From assembly GCA_016281675.1 (NCBI GenBank), contig JAEEJD010000053.1:1-17202 (forward strand): 17,202 nt of DNA, written 5' to 3'. The position numbers and the translations under genes were made by a program. Each line of letters opens with the position of its first letter. Position 1 is the first letter of the stretch. This DNA comes from Lachnospiraceae bacterium (GTDB taxonomy: Bacteria; Bacillota_A; Clostridia; Lachnospirales; Lachnospiraceae). This document shows positions 6,156 through 16,366 of this stretch, piece after piece. Below the pieces are notes generated by a model that ran no database searches, had not been told where the DNA came from, and worked only from the letters and a program-made list of their open reading frames with translations.

Positions 6156-7205
6156 TTGACGCTGGATGACAGAAAGAAAAAGATACTTCTGGCCATAATA
6201 AAGACCTATCTTGATACGGGCGAACCCGTCGGATCAAGGACGATATCCAAGATAGAAGGTCTGGATTTAAGCTCGGCGACGATACGAAACGAGATGGCTG
6301 ACCTGGTTGAGATGGGATATATACTGCAGCCCCATACATCCGCAGGTCGTATTCCTTCCGATAAAGGATACAGGTTCTACGTTGACCAGCTGATGGCCGA
6401 AAAAGAACAGCAGCTCGAAGAACGTGAGCGCGAAACGGACGAGATGAAAGACATGCTCGTGGAGAAGGCCGACAAGATGGAACGCCTCCTTAAGCAGGTG
6501 GCCAGGAGCCTTTCGGTGAACACGAACTACGCTGCGATGATCTCGGCGCCCAGATATAACATCAACCGCCTCAAGTTCATACAGCTTTCGAGAATGGAAG
6601 CCAACCGGATCGTAGCGGTCATTGTCGTTGAAGGCAATATGATCAAGAATCAGATCATAGATATAGAAGAACCGATCGATGACGAGACACTTTTAAAACT
6701 CAACATGCTGCTTAATACCACGCTTAACGGTATGGCGATCGAGGACATCAATCTTTCGATCATCAGCAAGATGAAGCAGCAGGCGGGCGAACAGGCAGGA
6801 ATCATTTCCGAGGTCATTGATGCGGTAGCCGAATCGATCAAGGCCGATGAGGACCTTGAAATATATACGAGCGGTGCGAATAATATCTTTAAATACCCCG
6901 AGCTTGCGGATAACGAGCGTGCAAGTGAGATCATAACGGCATTTGAAGAGAAGAAGCAGCTGACGGATATCGTTTACGAGACCCTGTCCCATTCGGACGA
7001 AAAGGGTATTCAGGTATACATCGGAGAGGAATCCCCGGTAGAGAACATGAAAGACTGCAGTGTCGTGACGGCAACTTACGAGCTTGGTGAGGGCATCCAC
7101 GGAACGATAGGAATAATCGGACCGAAGAGAATGGATTATGATAAGGTTCTCAGTACGATGAAGAAGCTCTCCAATGAGCTTGACAATATATTTAAGAAGA
7201 CTTGA
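6156..7205 (+). CDS. hrcA: Heat-inducible transcription repressor HrcA
   Basis: HrcA binds CIRCE and represses the heat-shock chaperone operon; GroEL normally keeps it active. The N-terminal winged helix is clear: LDDRKKKILLAIIKTYLDTGEPVGSRTIS in the first 32 residues, SSATIRNEM at 39-47 in the recognition region, and HTSAGRIPSDKGYRFYV at 60-76. The GAF-like C-terminal part ends with GTIGIIGPKRMDYDKVLSTMK, typical of the family. The frame is open from 6057, but that stretch contains the promoter and CIRCE. The TTG at 6156, behind AAGGAGAGAGG, gives 349 residues, the normal family length. No in-frame ATG exists at the right place, so TTG is the likely start. It is the first gene of the operon, with grpE beginning 11 bp after its stop. 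Confidence 0.95.
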   Translation: MTLDDRKKKILLAIIKTYLDTGEPVGSRTISKIEGLDLSSATIRNEMADLVEMGYILQPHTSAGRIPSDKGYRFYVDQLMAEKEQQLEERERETDEMKDMLVEKADKMERLLKQVARSLSVNTNYAAMISAPRYNINRLKFIQLSRMEANRIVAVIVVEGNMIKNQIIDIEEPIDDETLLKLNMLLNTTLNGMAIEDINLSIISKMKQQAGEQAGIISEVIDAVAESIKADEDLEIYTSGANNIFKYPELADNERASEIITAFEEKKQLTDIVYETLSHSDEKGIQVYIGEESPVENMKDCSVVTATYELGEGIHGTIGIIGPKRMDYDKVLSTMKKLSNELDNIFKKT

Positions 7206-7216
7206 AGGAGAAGAAA

Positions 7217-7903
7217 TTGAGTAACGAAGAAGGAATGAAGATCGATATCGAATCACCCGAACAGTTCGAGGAGGATGTTGAGAAGATCTTGGAGGAGGCC
7301 GAAGAGAAGGCCGGAAACAAGAAAGATAACAAAGAGGAGCCTGCCGAAGAAGTAACTTCGGAAGAATCCGCAGAAACACCCGGGGAACAGCCGGAGGAGC
7401 CGGACGAAGAGTATGAAGCGGACGAGAAGAAAAAGCATCACGGCAAGAAGGATAAGAAGAACAAAAAAGATCCCCGTGATGAGAAGATAGCGGAACTCGA
7501 GGATCGGGTAAAGCGCCAGATGGCTGAGTTCGAGAACTTCAGAAAACGTACCGATAAGGAAAAATCACAGATGTTCGACATGGGCGTCAAAAACGTTGTA
7601 GAGAAGATCCTTCCGGTCATCGATAACTTCGAAAGAGGACTCGCAAATGTTCCCGAAGGAAGCGATGAAGCGTTTGTCAGCGGTATGCAGATGATATACA
7701 AGCAGATGACTGATGAACTCGATAAGATCGGTGTGAAACCGATAGAAGCGGTCGGACAGCCGTTCGATCCGAACATACACAATGCGGTCATGCAGGTCGA
7801 GAGCGAAGAGTACGAGAGCGGGACGGTCGCTCAGGAATTGCAAAAGGGCTACATGTATCACGAGACCCTGGTCAGGCCGAGTATGGTCGGGGTAGTACAG
7901 TAG
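7217..7903 (+). CDS. grpE: GrpE, nucleotide exchange factor of DnaK
   Basis: GrpE dimers release ADP from DnaK and so drive the chaperone cycle. The core is typical: a coiled coil from about residue 88 (RDEKIAELEDRVKRQMAEFENFRKRTDKEK), then NFERGL, and the C-terminal beta domain with GQPFDPNIHNAVM and YMYHETLVRPSMVGV. The first 70 residues are unusually rich in glutamate, and a lysine-rich patch HHGKKDKKNKKD follows; such low-complexity N-terminal tails are common in Firmicutes GrpE. The TTG at 7217 is chosen because AAGGAG lies 6 bases upstream. A TTG at 7202 overlaps the hrcA stop and lacks a site of its own, and an ATG at 7235 has poorer spacing. The product is 228 residues. Confidence 0.93.
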   Translation: MSNEEGMKIDIESPEQFEEDVEKILEEAEEKAGNKKDNKEEPAEEVTSEESAETPGEQPEEPDEEYEADEKKKHHGKKDKKNKKDPRDEKIAELEDRVKRQMAEFENFRKRTDKEKSQMFDMGVKNVVEKILPVIDNFERGLANVPEGSDEAFVSGMQMIYKQMTDELDKIGVKPIEAVGQPFDPNIHNAVMQVESEEYESGTVAQELQKGYMYHETLVRPSMVGVVQ

Positions 7904-7938
7904 TTTCATAATAAATAAACGATTACAACAAATTTTGA

Positions 7939-9849
<1,911 letters not shown>

Positions 9850-9858
9850 TAGACAATC

Positions 9859-11043
9859 ATGGCAGAGAGCAAAAGGGATTATTATGAAGTCCTCGGCGTC
9901 GAGAAGACGGCCGATGACAGCGCGATAAAAAGTGCATACAGAAAACTCGCCAAGAAATATCATCCCGATATGAATCCCGGCGATAAGACAGCGGAGGCCA
10001 AATTCAAAGAGGCCTCCGAGGCTTATGCCGTACTTTCGGATCCGGACAAGAGACGTCAGTACGATCAGTTCGGACATGCGGCATTTGAGCAGGGTGGACC
10101 CGGCGGATTCGGCGGGTTCGATTTCGGATCGATGGATTTCGGCGACATTTTCGGCGATATATTCGGAGATCTGTTCGGTGGCGGAAGGTCTCGCGGAGGC
10201 GGCAGAAGCTACAACGGTCCTATGAAAGGAGCCAATCTTCGCGCGAGCGTTCGGATATCGTTTGAAGAAGCGGTCTTCGGATGCGAGAAGGAGATCGAAC
10301 CTCTTCAGAAGGACGAATGTAAGACCTGTCACGGAACGGGAGCAAAGCCCGGATCAAGTCCGATAACCTGTACGAAGTGCGGAGGAAAGGGACAGGTTGT
10401 CTTCACGTCCCAGTCGCTTTTCGGAACGGTCAGGAATGTTCAGACATGTCCCGACTGTTCGGGAACAGGAAAGATGATCAAGGATAAGTGTCCCGACTGT
10501 CGCGGTCTCGGATATATTTCTTCGCGTAAGAAACTTGCGGTATCGATCCCTGCGGGTATAGATAACGGACAGAGCGTCAGACTTCGCGACAAGGGTGAGC
10601 CCGGAACGAACGGCGGACCTCGCGGCGATCTTCTGGTTGAAGTTATCATAGCTCCGCATCCTATATTCCAGAGACAGGATATGGACATCTTCTCCACGGC
10701 ACCGGTATCGTTTGCGGTGGCGGCACTCGGAGGAGATATACTCATAGATACGGTTGACGGCAAGGTTTCATATACGGTCAAGCCCGGAACACAGACGGAT
10801 ACAAAGATCAGGTTAAAGGGTAAGGGAGTACCTTCTTTACGTTCTGCTAGCGTTCGGGGCGATCAATATGTTACACTTGTTGTGCAGACTCCGACGAAAC
10901 TGTCGAGTGACGCCAAGAAACTTCTGAAAGATTTTGATGCGGCAACGGATGATTCGCTGTCCGCCGTGGAGCGTTACAAGGCCTCAAAGGCAGGAGAGGA
11001 TTCCGGGTCTGACAAAAGGAAACGCGGATTCAAAAAGGTTTAA
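9859..11043 (+). CDS. dnaJ: Chaperone protein DnaJ (Hsp40, class A)
   Basis: The 394-residue co-chaperone stimulates DnaK ATPase and delivers substrates. It has all class A parts: the J domain (about 5-70) with the HPD motif at 35-37, a Gly/Phe-rich region (about 79-115, with repeated FGDIFG), and a zinc-binding domain with four CxxC pairs at Cys154/157, 171/174, 197/200 and 211/214. The C-terminal beta domains follow, with the family segment [19 protein letters not shown]. The gene starts 9 bp after the dnaK stop. The nearest Shine-Dalgarno-like sequence (AAGGAAG) lies within the end of dnaK at a long distance, so translation may depend on coupling with dnaK. No frame damage is seen. Confidence 0.97.
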   Translation: MAESKRDYYEVLGVEKTADDSAIKSAYRKLAKKYHPDMNPGDKTAEAKFKEASEAYAVLSDPDKRRQYDQFGHAAFEQGGPGGFGGFDFGSMDFGDIFGDIFGDLFGGGRSRGGGRSYNGPMKGANLRASVRISFEEAVFGCEKEIEPLQKDECKTCHGTGAKPGSSPITCTKCGGKGQVVFTSQSLFGTVRNVQTCPDCSGTGKMIKDKCPDCRGLGYISSRKKLAVSIPAGIDNGQSVRLRDKGEPGTNGGPRGDLLVEVIIAPHPIFQRQDMDIFSTAPVSFAVAALGGDILIDTVDGKVSYTVKPGTQTDTKIRLKGKGVPSLRSASVRGDQYVTLVVQTPTKLSSDAKKLLKDFDAATDDSLSAVERYKASKAGEDSGSDKRKRGFKKV

Positions 11044-11046
11044 GAT

Positions 11047-12189
11047 ATGATTAAAAACAGATATGCCAGGATCGTTGCGGTCTGTCTGGCGAGTGCACTT
11101 ATGCTGACATCATGCGGAGGGTGCTCATCTTCCGATCCCGAGCCCCCGGCAGCGCAGCAGCCGGAAACTGCGACCGCTACACCGGCGCCTGCTTCGAACG
11201 ATAAGGAGCAGGGGGGTGATACGGAAGAGAACGATCCGAATGCACTGCCCGAAGGACAGATGAGAAGCTTTCTTTCGGGACTTCCCGTTGACGAGAAGAT
11301 CGGAAACAGAAGACCCGTTGCGATAATGCTCAACAACCTTAAACCGGCGCAGCCCATGAGCGGCGTCAGCTATGCGGATGTTGTGTACGAATATGTCGTT
11401 GAGGGCGGAATAACGAGACTGATGGGCGTGTTCGAGAATTATGACGGTCTCGATAAGATCGGTTCCGTCAGGAGTTGCCGTGAGTATTTCGTATATACCG
11501 CACTCGAGTTTGATGCGATATACTGCCATTTCGGACAGGCATCATATGCGGTTGAGCTTCTCGATAAGGACTACGTTGACAACATCAACGGTCTCGGACC
11601 CGCGGGAGAAGTAACGTACTACAGGACAACCGACCGTCAGGCACCTCATAATGTTTATACGAGCAAGAAAGGTATCGATGCCGGTATAGACATGCTCGGA
11701 TACCGTCGCGATCATTACGAAGGCTACAAGGGCAAGTTCAAGTTCTGCGATCTCGACAAAGAAGTTACCAACGAGAACGGATACAGCGCAAAGCATATAG
11801 AACCCAAGTACAAGATCAACAAACCGTGGTTTGATTACAACGAGAAGACCGGAAAGTACGACAGATTCCAGTACGACGGTCCTCAGATCGACGATCTTAC
11901 GGGCGAACAGTTATCGTATGATAATGTTATCATCCAGTATAATTTCTGGGTTCAGCTCGACGACAAGGATTACCTTGCGTTTGATTGTCATTCCGGCGGC
12001 GCTATCCAGTACTGTACAAAAGGAAAATGCGTACCCGGAACGTGGAAGCGTGAGGTCAACGAGAAGAACTACGATATGTCCGCGATCAGATACTATGACA
12101 TGGACGGCAACGAGATAGAGATCAACAACGGCAAGACGTTCGTGTGTGTCGTTCAGAACGATGAAGTGGACAACGTGGTTGTCGAATAA
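11047..12189 (+). CDS. DUF3048 (YerB-like) lipoprotein
   Basis: The 380-residue protein starts with a lipoprotein signal peptide, MIKNRYARIVAVCLASALMLTSC, whose lipobox LTSC makes Cys23 the predicted lipidated residue. A Pro/Glu/Ala-rich linker follows (about 30-60). The N-terminal DUF3048 domain spans about 70-205 (RRPVAIMLNN, YADVVYEYVVEGGITRLMGVF, VRSCREYFVYTALEFDAIYCHFG, DRQAPHNVYTS). The C-terminal domain spans about 280-378 (NVIIQYNFWVQLDD, TWKRE, NNGKTFVCVV). It should sit on the outer face of the membrane. The family, which includes Bacillus subtilis YerB, has no settled function. It starts 3 bp after dnaJ, so it probably shares the heat-shock transcript; its role there is unknown. 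A hairpin follows, which may limit read-through into prmA. Confidence 0.9.
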   Translation: MIKNRYARIVAVCLASALMLTSCGGCSSSDPEPPAAQQPETATATPAPASNDKEQGGDTEENDPNALPEGQMRSFLSGLPVDEKIGNRRPVAIMLNNLKPAQPMSGVSYADVVYEYVVEGGITRLMGVFENYDGLDKIGSVRSCREYFVYTALEFDAIYCHFGQASYAVELLDKDYVDNINGLGPAGEVTYYRTTDRQAPHNVYTSKKGIDAGIDMLGYRRDHYEGYKGKFKFCDLDKEVTNENGYSAKHIEPKYKINKPWFDYNEKTGKYDRFQYDGPQIDDLTGEQLSYDNVIIQYNFWVQLDDKDYLAFDCHSGGAIQYCTKGKCVPGTWKREVNEKNYDMSAIRYYDMDGNEIEINNGKTFVCVVQNDEVDNVVVE

Positions 12190-12226
12190 CAATAGAGAAA
12201 ACGGATCATATTTGATCACGATAATC

Positions 12227-12258
12227 CAGGGCCTTGACCGAAGGCCCTGTGTTTATAT
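12227..12258 (+). terminator. Possible terminator or attenuator between the DUF3048 gene and prmA
   Basis: CAGGGCCTT (12227-12235) and AAGGCCCTG (12241-12249) form a perfect, GC-rich 9-bp stem with a 5-base loop. It is followed by TGTTTATAT, a broken T-run, so termination is probably partial. The prmA ribosome binding site begins 11 bases after the stem. No other hairpin of comparable strength was noticed between hrcA and the window end, so this may mark the boundary between the heat-shock unit and the RNA-modification genes. Confidence 0.55.
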
Positions 12259-12269
12259 CCGGAGGAATG

Positions 12270-13223
12270 ATGAAATACGACAGATACACAATAGAGACAA
12301 CAACGGTAGCCGAAGACATCATCATAAGCATGCTTGACGATCTCGGAGTTGAAGGCGCCCAGATAGAGGATTCCATACCTCTTTCCGAAGAAGAACTGGC
12401 GGGAATGTTCGTTGATATCATGCCGCCTCAGGGCGAGGACGACGGCAGAGCTTTCGTGTCGTTCTATCTTGACGCGTCCGAGGATCACGAAAAGCTTCTT
12501 GCCGATATCAGAGCGGAACTTTCAGACATGAAGAGTTACCTTAATGTCGGGAGCTGCCTCATCACTCACAGTACGACAGAGGATGAGGATTTTCTCAACA
12601 ACTGGAAGAAGTATTTTCATCAGTTTTACATCGATGATATTCTGTTCATACCGTCGTGGGAAGAAGTCGAGGATCCGGATCACACAGGTATGATCATCCA
12701 TATCGATCCGGGAACGGCGTTCGGTACGGGAATGCATGAAACAACGAGACTCTGCATCAGAGCTCTTCGCAAATATGTCAAACCGGGCTGCAAAATGCTT
12801 GATGTCGGAACGGGAAGCGGAGTTCTTTCCGTGCTTGCATATAAGTTCGGCGCCGGAGAGATAACGGGAACAGATCTTGATACGTGTGCCGAGCCTGCGG
12901 TTGCAGACAACATGGCTTCAAACGGTCTGTCCGACAAAGGTTTCAGACTCATTATCGGTAATCTTATAGACGACGAATCGGTTCAAAAACAGGTCGGTGA
13001 CGGATATGACATAGTTGCCGCAAACATTCTGGCGGAGGTGCTGATCCCGCTCCTTCCCGCGGGAATAGAATGTTTAAAGCCGGGCGGAATATACATCATG
13101 TCCGGGATCATAGAGGATAAAGAGGATGCGGTCGTTGCCGCATGTAAAGAGCACGGGCTCGAGGTTTTGGAAGTATCTCATGACGGAGAGTGGGTAGGCG
13201 TCGTGGCCGGGAAGCGAAAGTGA
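12270..13223 (+). CDS. prmA: Ribosomal protein L11 methyltransferase PrmA
   Basis: PrmA uses S-adenosylmethionine to methylate ribosomal protein L11. The 317-residue product has the N-terminal substrate-recognition domain (MKYDRYTIETTTVAEDIIISML, typical of the family) and a Rossmann methyltransferase domain. This contains DPGTAFGTGMHETT (146-159), the AdoMet loop DVGTGSGVLS (178-187), the acidic TDLD (201-204), NILAEVL (252-258, in place of NPPY) and the final GEWVGVVAGK. The second ATG of an ATGATG pair is chosen as it aligns best with PrmA N-termini and leaves 4 bases after GGAGG; the ATG at 12267 is nearly as possible. A TTG further upstream lies in the hairpin and is rejected. The order dnaJ, prmA, rsmE is common in Clostridia; here a lipoprotein gene interrupts it. 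Confidence 0.95.
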   Translation: MKYDRYTIETTTVAEDIIISMLDDLGVEGAQIEDSIPLSEEELAGMFVDIMPPQGEDDGRAFVSFYLDASEDHEKLLADIRAELSDMKSYLNVGSCLITHSTTEDEDFLNNWKKYFHQFYIDDILFIPSWEEVEDPDHTGMIIHIDPGTAFGTGMHETTRLCIRALRKYVKPGCKMLDVGTGSGVLSVLAYKFGAGEITGTDLDTCAEPAVADNMASNGLSDKGFRLIIGNLIDDESVQKQVGDGYDIVAANILAEVLIPLLPAGIECLKPGGIYIMSGIIEDKEDAVVAACKEHGLEVLEVSHDGEWVGVVAGKRK

Positions 13224-13233
13224 CGGGCAGATT

Positions 13234-13986
13234 ATGTACAGATTCTTTGTGGATCGAAGCCGGATCGATCTGACCGAAAAAAGGGTCCTTGTTACCGGTG
13301 AGGACAGGAATCATATCAAAAACGTTCTTCGCATGAAAGAGGGCGAGGAAGTTTCGGTCATGGTACCGGGCGATGAAAACGAATACCGCTGTGCCGTCAA
13401 ATGCTATACGGATGATGCAGCGGAGCTGACGCTTTTGTTTGTCAAGGAAAGCAATGTCGAACTGCCCTGTGAAGTTGTTTTGTATCAGGCTCTTCCTAAG
13501 GCTGACAAGATGGAACTGATCATCACAAAGGCCGTGGAACTGGGAGCATCAAGGATAGTACCCGTTGCCGCAAAGCGGTCCGTTGTCAAACTGTCAGGAG
13601 ATAAAGCCGCTAAGAAGACCGCCAGATGGAACGCGATATCGGAGGCTGCCGCAAAGCAGTCAAAGCGCGCTTTTATACCCGAGGTTTCGGATGTCATGAC
13701 AATGTCGGAGGCGCTTGACGACTGCCGCACCTTCGGCGCGAAAATCATACCGTACGAACTGTCCGATCCCGATTCGATGAATGAAACGAGAAAGATCATC
13801 AGCAATATCGGACCGGGTACGAAAGTGGCCGTTTTCATAGGGCCCGAAGGCGGGTTTGAGGATGAGGAGATAGAACTTGCCAAAGAGGCGGGATTTTTGC
13901 CCGTGACATTGGGAAGAAGGATACTTCGCACCGAGACTGCGGGACTTGTTGTGCTGTCATGGATTGTATATAATGTTGAATCATGA
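13234..13986 (+). CDS. rsmE: 16S rRNA (uracil(1498)-N3)-methyltransferase RsmE
   Basis: RsmE methylates U1498 of 16S rRNA in the assembled 30S subunit. The 250-residue product has the N-terminal PUA-like domain (MYRFFVD, HIKNVLRMKEGEEV) and a SPOUT-class methyltransferase domain with a C-terminal knot. Its family motifs are QALPKADKMELIITKAVELG, RWNAISEAAAKQS (131-143), FIGPEGGFEDEE (201-212) and LGRRILRTETA (226-236), which lines the AdoMet pocket. It starts 10 bp after the prmA stop with only a weak ribosome binding site, and it ends in a TGA that overlaps the ATG of the cysteine desulfurase (ATGA). Its last codons contain an exact TATAAT that may serve as a promoter for the next gene. Confidence 0.95.
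   Translation: MYRFFVDRSRIDLTEKRVLVTGEDRNHIKNVLRMKEGEEVSVMVPGDENEYRCAVKCYTDDAAELTLLFVKESNVELPCEVVLYQALPKADKMELIITKAVELGASRIVPVAAKRSVVKLSGDKAAKKTARWNAISEAAAKQSKRAFIPEVSDVMTMSEALDDCRTFGAKIIPYELSDPDSMNETRKIISNIGPGTKVAVFIGPEGGFEDEEIELAKEAGFLPVTLGRRILRTETAGLVVLSWIVYNVES
13946..13974 (+). promoter_or_regulatory. Possible internal promoter before the cysteine desulfurase
   Basis: TTGTTG (13946-13951), a 17-base spacer and an exact TATAAT (13969-13974) lie in the 3' end of rsmE. Transcription from it would start about 13981-13983, at or 2 bases before the ATG of the next gene. The bases also encode ordinary C-terminal RsmE residues, so this may be chance. Confidence 0.35.
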
Positions 13987-15164
13987 TATATCTCGATAAC
14001 AGCGCGACAACGCGCCCTTTTGATGAAGTAACCGAATATGTGGCACATGTCATGAAGGATGTGTTCGGCAATCCGTCAAGCATGCATATGGCAGGTGTCA
14101 ATGCTGAAAATGAGATAAGACGATCATCGGAATCGATCGCGCAGATACTGAAGTCGGATCCGAAGGAGATCATATTCACTTCGGGCGGTACCGAGTCGGA
14201 TAATCTTGCGATAATAGGAAGTGCCGAGGCACACAGACGTGCCGGCATGCACATTATCACAACCAAGACGGAGCATCCCGCTGTTCTCGAGACGATGAAA
14301 CATCTTGAGGAGCAGGGATTTTCGGTAACGTATCTTGACGTAAGAAGTGACGGAACAGTCGATCCCGCAACATTAAAAGAAGCGCTTAAGGATGATACGA
14401 TACTCGTATCGATCATGCATGTTAACAATGAGATCGGATCCGTTAACGATATTGCGAAGCTTGCGCAAACCGTTAAGGCACACGATCCCAAGACGATATT
14501 TCATACCGACGCCGTACAGTCATTCGGAAAGATAAGACTCGATCCGAAAAAGGCAGGGGTCGATCTTATGTCTGTGAGCGGTCATAAGATACACGGACCG
14601 AAGGGTGTCGGTTTTTTGTATGTAAATTCCAAAGCGAGGATTCTTCCGACCATATTCGGAGGGGGACAGCAGAAGGGAATGCGCTCGGGAACCCAGAACG
14701 TTCCCGGGATCGCGGGTCTCGGACTTGCGGCAAAGCTTATTTACGATGATTTGGAGAACAAAACAAAGAAGCTGTATGACCTGAAGAAGTACTTTATCGA
14801 AGAACTCGGTAAGCTTCCGGATGTTACGGTCAACGGCATACCCGAAGAGGAAGGATTGTCTCTTGGCGAGGCTGTGGGCCGGACGGCTCCGCATATCATA
14901 AGCGCTTCGTTTGAAGGCGTACGTGCCGAGGTTCTGCTTCATGCGCTTGAGGCAAAAGAGATATATGTTTCCTCGGGCAGTGCATGTGCAAGCAACAAAC
15001 CGTCCGTGAGTGCGACCTTGTCCGCCATAGGACTTCGCAGACAGCTTCTGGACTCCACGCTGCGATTTTCGCTTTCGGTCGGATCGACCGAAGCGGAACT
15101 TAACGATACGCTGGAGGCTCTTTCGGCAGAGCTGCCTGTGCTTAGAAAATACAGTCGCCGTTAA
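13983..15164 (+). CDS. Cysteine desulfurase (NifS/IscS family), likely sulfur donor for ThiI
   Basis: The enzyme uses pyridoxal phosphate to take sulfur from cysteine and carry it as a persulfide. The 393-residue product has the class V aminotransferase motifs: YLDNSATTRP at the start, SGGTESDNLAI (67-77), HVNNEIG (146-152), HTDAVQSFGK (174-183), and SVSGHKIHGPKG with the PLP lysine Lys202. The active-site loop is SSGSACAS with Cys335, in a long mobile loop as in group I enzymes. The start overlaps the rsmE stop (ATGA), and no Shine-Dalgarno sequence is visible, so translation may depend on rsmE or be leaderless. The next gene is thiI, as in the Bacillus nifZ-thiI pair, so tRNA thiolation is the probable job. 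A role in Fe-S assembly cannot be excluded; no iscU-type scaffold gene is seen here. Confidence 0.93.
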   Translation: MIYLDNSATTRPFDEVTEYVAHVMKDVFGNPSSMHMAGVNAENEIRRSSESIAQILKSDPKEIIFTSGGTESDNLAIIGSAEAHRRAGMHIITTKTEHPAVLETMKHLEEQGFSVTYLDVRSDGTVDPATLKEALKDDTILVSIMHVNNEIGSVNDIAKLAQTVKAHDPKTIFHTDAVQSFGKIRLDPKKAGVDLMSVSGHKIHGPKGVGFLYVNSKARILPTIFGGGQQKGMRSGTQNVPGIAGLGLAAKLIYDDLENKTKKLYDLKKYFIEELGKLPDVTVNGIPEEEGLSLGEAVGRTAPHIISASFEGVRAEVLLHALEAKEIYVSSGSACASNKPSVSATLSAIGLRRQLLDSTLRFSLSVGSTEAELNDTLEALSAELPVLRKYSRR

Positions 15165-15174
15165 GGTAACGAAT

Positions 15175-16356
15175 ATGAAATACGCAACCTTTTTAATCAA
15201 ATACGCGGAGATCGCTATCAAGGGCAAGAACCGTTATGTGTTCGAGGACGCCCTTATGCACAGGATGAAACTTGCGCTAAGACACGTGCAGGGTGAATTC
15301 GCCGTGTCCAAAACGCAGGGAAGGATGTATGTCGACTGCCACACAGATTACGATTTCGACGAGGTCGTCGGAGCGCTTCAGACCGTGTTCGGAATCAACG
15401 CGATATGCCCGATGGTCAGAGTCGAAAAGGACGGTTTTGATAAACTTCGCGAAGACGTTGTCAGATACGTCGGAGACGAATATCCGGAAGGATGTGGCAC
15501 GTTCAAGGTGTTTGCAAGACGCGCGGACAAGTCGTTTCCGGTGCGCTCGACCGAGATGAACTGCGAACTCGGTGCGGCAATACTCGATGCGTTTCCCGGT
15601 ATGAAAGTTGATGTGCACGAGCCAGAGATAGAACTTAACGTGGAAGTTCGTGAGGATGTGTGCATTTATTCGAAACAGATCAAGGGCCCCGGAGGAATGC
15701 CGATCGGAACGAACGGAAAAGCAATGCTTCTTCTTTCCGGCGGTATCGATTCCCCTGTTGCCGGATATATGGTCGCAAAGCGCGGTGTCAAGATCGACGC
15801 CGTATATTTCCACGCACCTCCGTATACGAGCGAGCGTGCAAAACAGAAAGTCGTCGACCTGGCAAAAATCGTTGCAAGATATACGGGGACGATATGTCTG
15901 CACGTGATCAACTTTACGGATATTCAGCTTGCGATATACGAGAAGTGTCCTCATGACGAACTGACGATAATCATGCGCAGATATATGATGAGGATCGCGG
16001 AACATATTGCCAAAGAGAATGACTGTCTCGGCCTTATAACGGGTGAGAGCATCGGGCAGGTTGCGAGCCAGACGATCCAGTCGCTCTCGGTCACGAACGA
16101 AGTATGCACGCTTCCGGTGTTCAGGCCTCTTATCGGTTTTGACAAACAGGAGATCATCGAGATCTCCGAGAAGATAGGTACGTTCGAGACTTCGATCCTT
16201 CCTTATGAGGACTGCTGTACGATATTCGTCGCAAAGCATCCCGTAACGAAGCCGAATCTTTCTGTCATCAAAAAGTCCGAAGAAAAACTGGCCGACGTTT
16301 CCGAAGAGCTTGTCGCAAAAGCACTGGAAACAGCCGAAGTAATAAATGTCATTTAG
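15175..16356 (+). CDS. thiI: tRNA 4-thiouridine synthase ThiI (no rhodanese domain)
   Basis: ThiI adenylates U8 of tRNA and inserts sulfur to give 4-thiouridine; in some bacteria it also takes part in thiamine thiazole synthesis. The 393-residue product has an N-terminal ferredoxin-like part (LIKYAEIAIKGKNR), a THUMP domain (about 55-165) and the PP-loop ATPase domain with LLLSGGIDSPVAGYM (SGGIDSP at 188-194). LITGESIGQVASQT and ILPYEDCCTIF follow, with Cys347 and Cys348 in the sulfur-handling region. The C-terminal rhodanese domain of the Escherichia coli enzyme is absent, as in Bacillus, so sulfur must come directly from a partner desulfurase, most likely the gene 10 bp upstream. The ATG is preceded by AAGG that overlaps the stop of the upstream gene. 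Confidence 0.96.
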   Translation: MKYATFLIKYAEIAIKGKNRYVFEDALMHRMKLALRHVQGEFAVSKTQGRMYVDCHTDYDFDEVVGALQTVFGINAICPMVRVEKDGFDKLREDVVRYVGDEYPEGCGTFKVFARRADKSFPVRSTEMNCELGAAILDAFPGMKVDVHEPEIELNVEVREDVCIYSKQIKGPGGMPIGTNGKAMLLLSGGIDSPVAGYMVAKRGVKIDAVYFHAPPYTSERAKQKVVDLAKIVARYTGTICLHVINFTDIQLAIYEKCPHDELTIIMRRYMMRIAEHIAKENDCLGLITGESIGQVASQTIQSLSVTNEVCTLPVFRPLIGFDKQEIIEISEKIGTFETSILPYEDCCTIFVAKHPVTKPNLSVIKKSEEKLADVSEELVAKALETAEVINVI

Positions 16357-16366
16357 GTAACAGCAT

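Noticed and set aside
12234..12269. TTG start for prmA giving 12 extra residues
   Set aside because: The TTG lies in the stem of the hairpin and the Shine-Dalgarno sequence comes after it; the ATG at 12270 matches PrmA N-termini.
15277..16239. A 320-codon - strand frame opposite thiI
   Set aside because: It is antisense to an intact thiI with all motifs, and no start signal or domain is seen.
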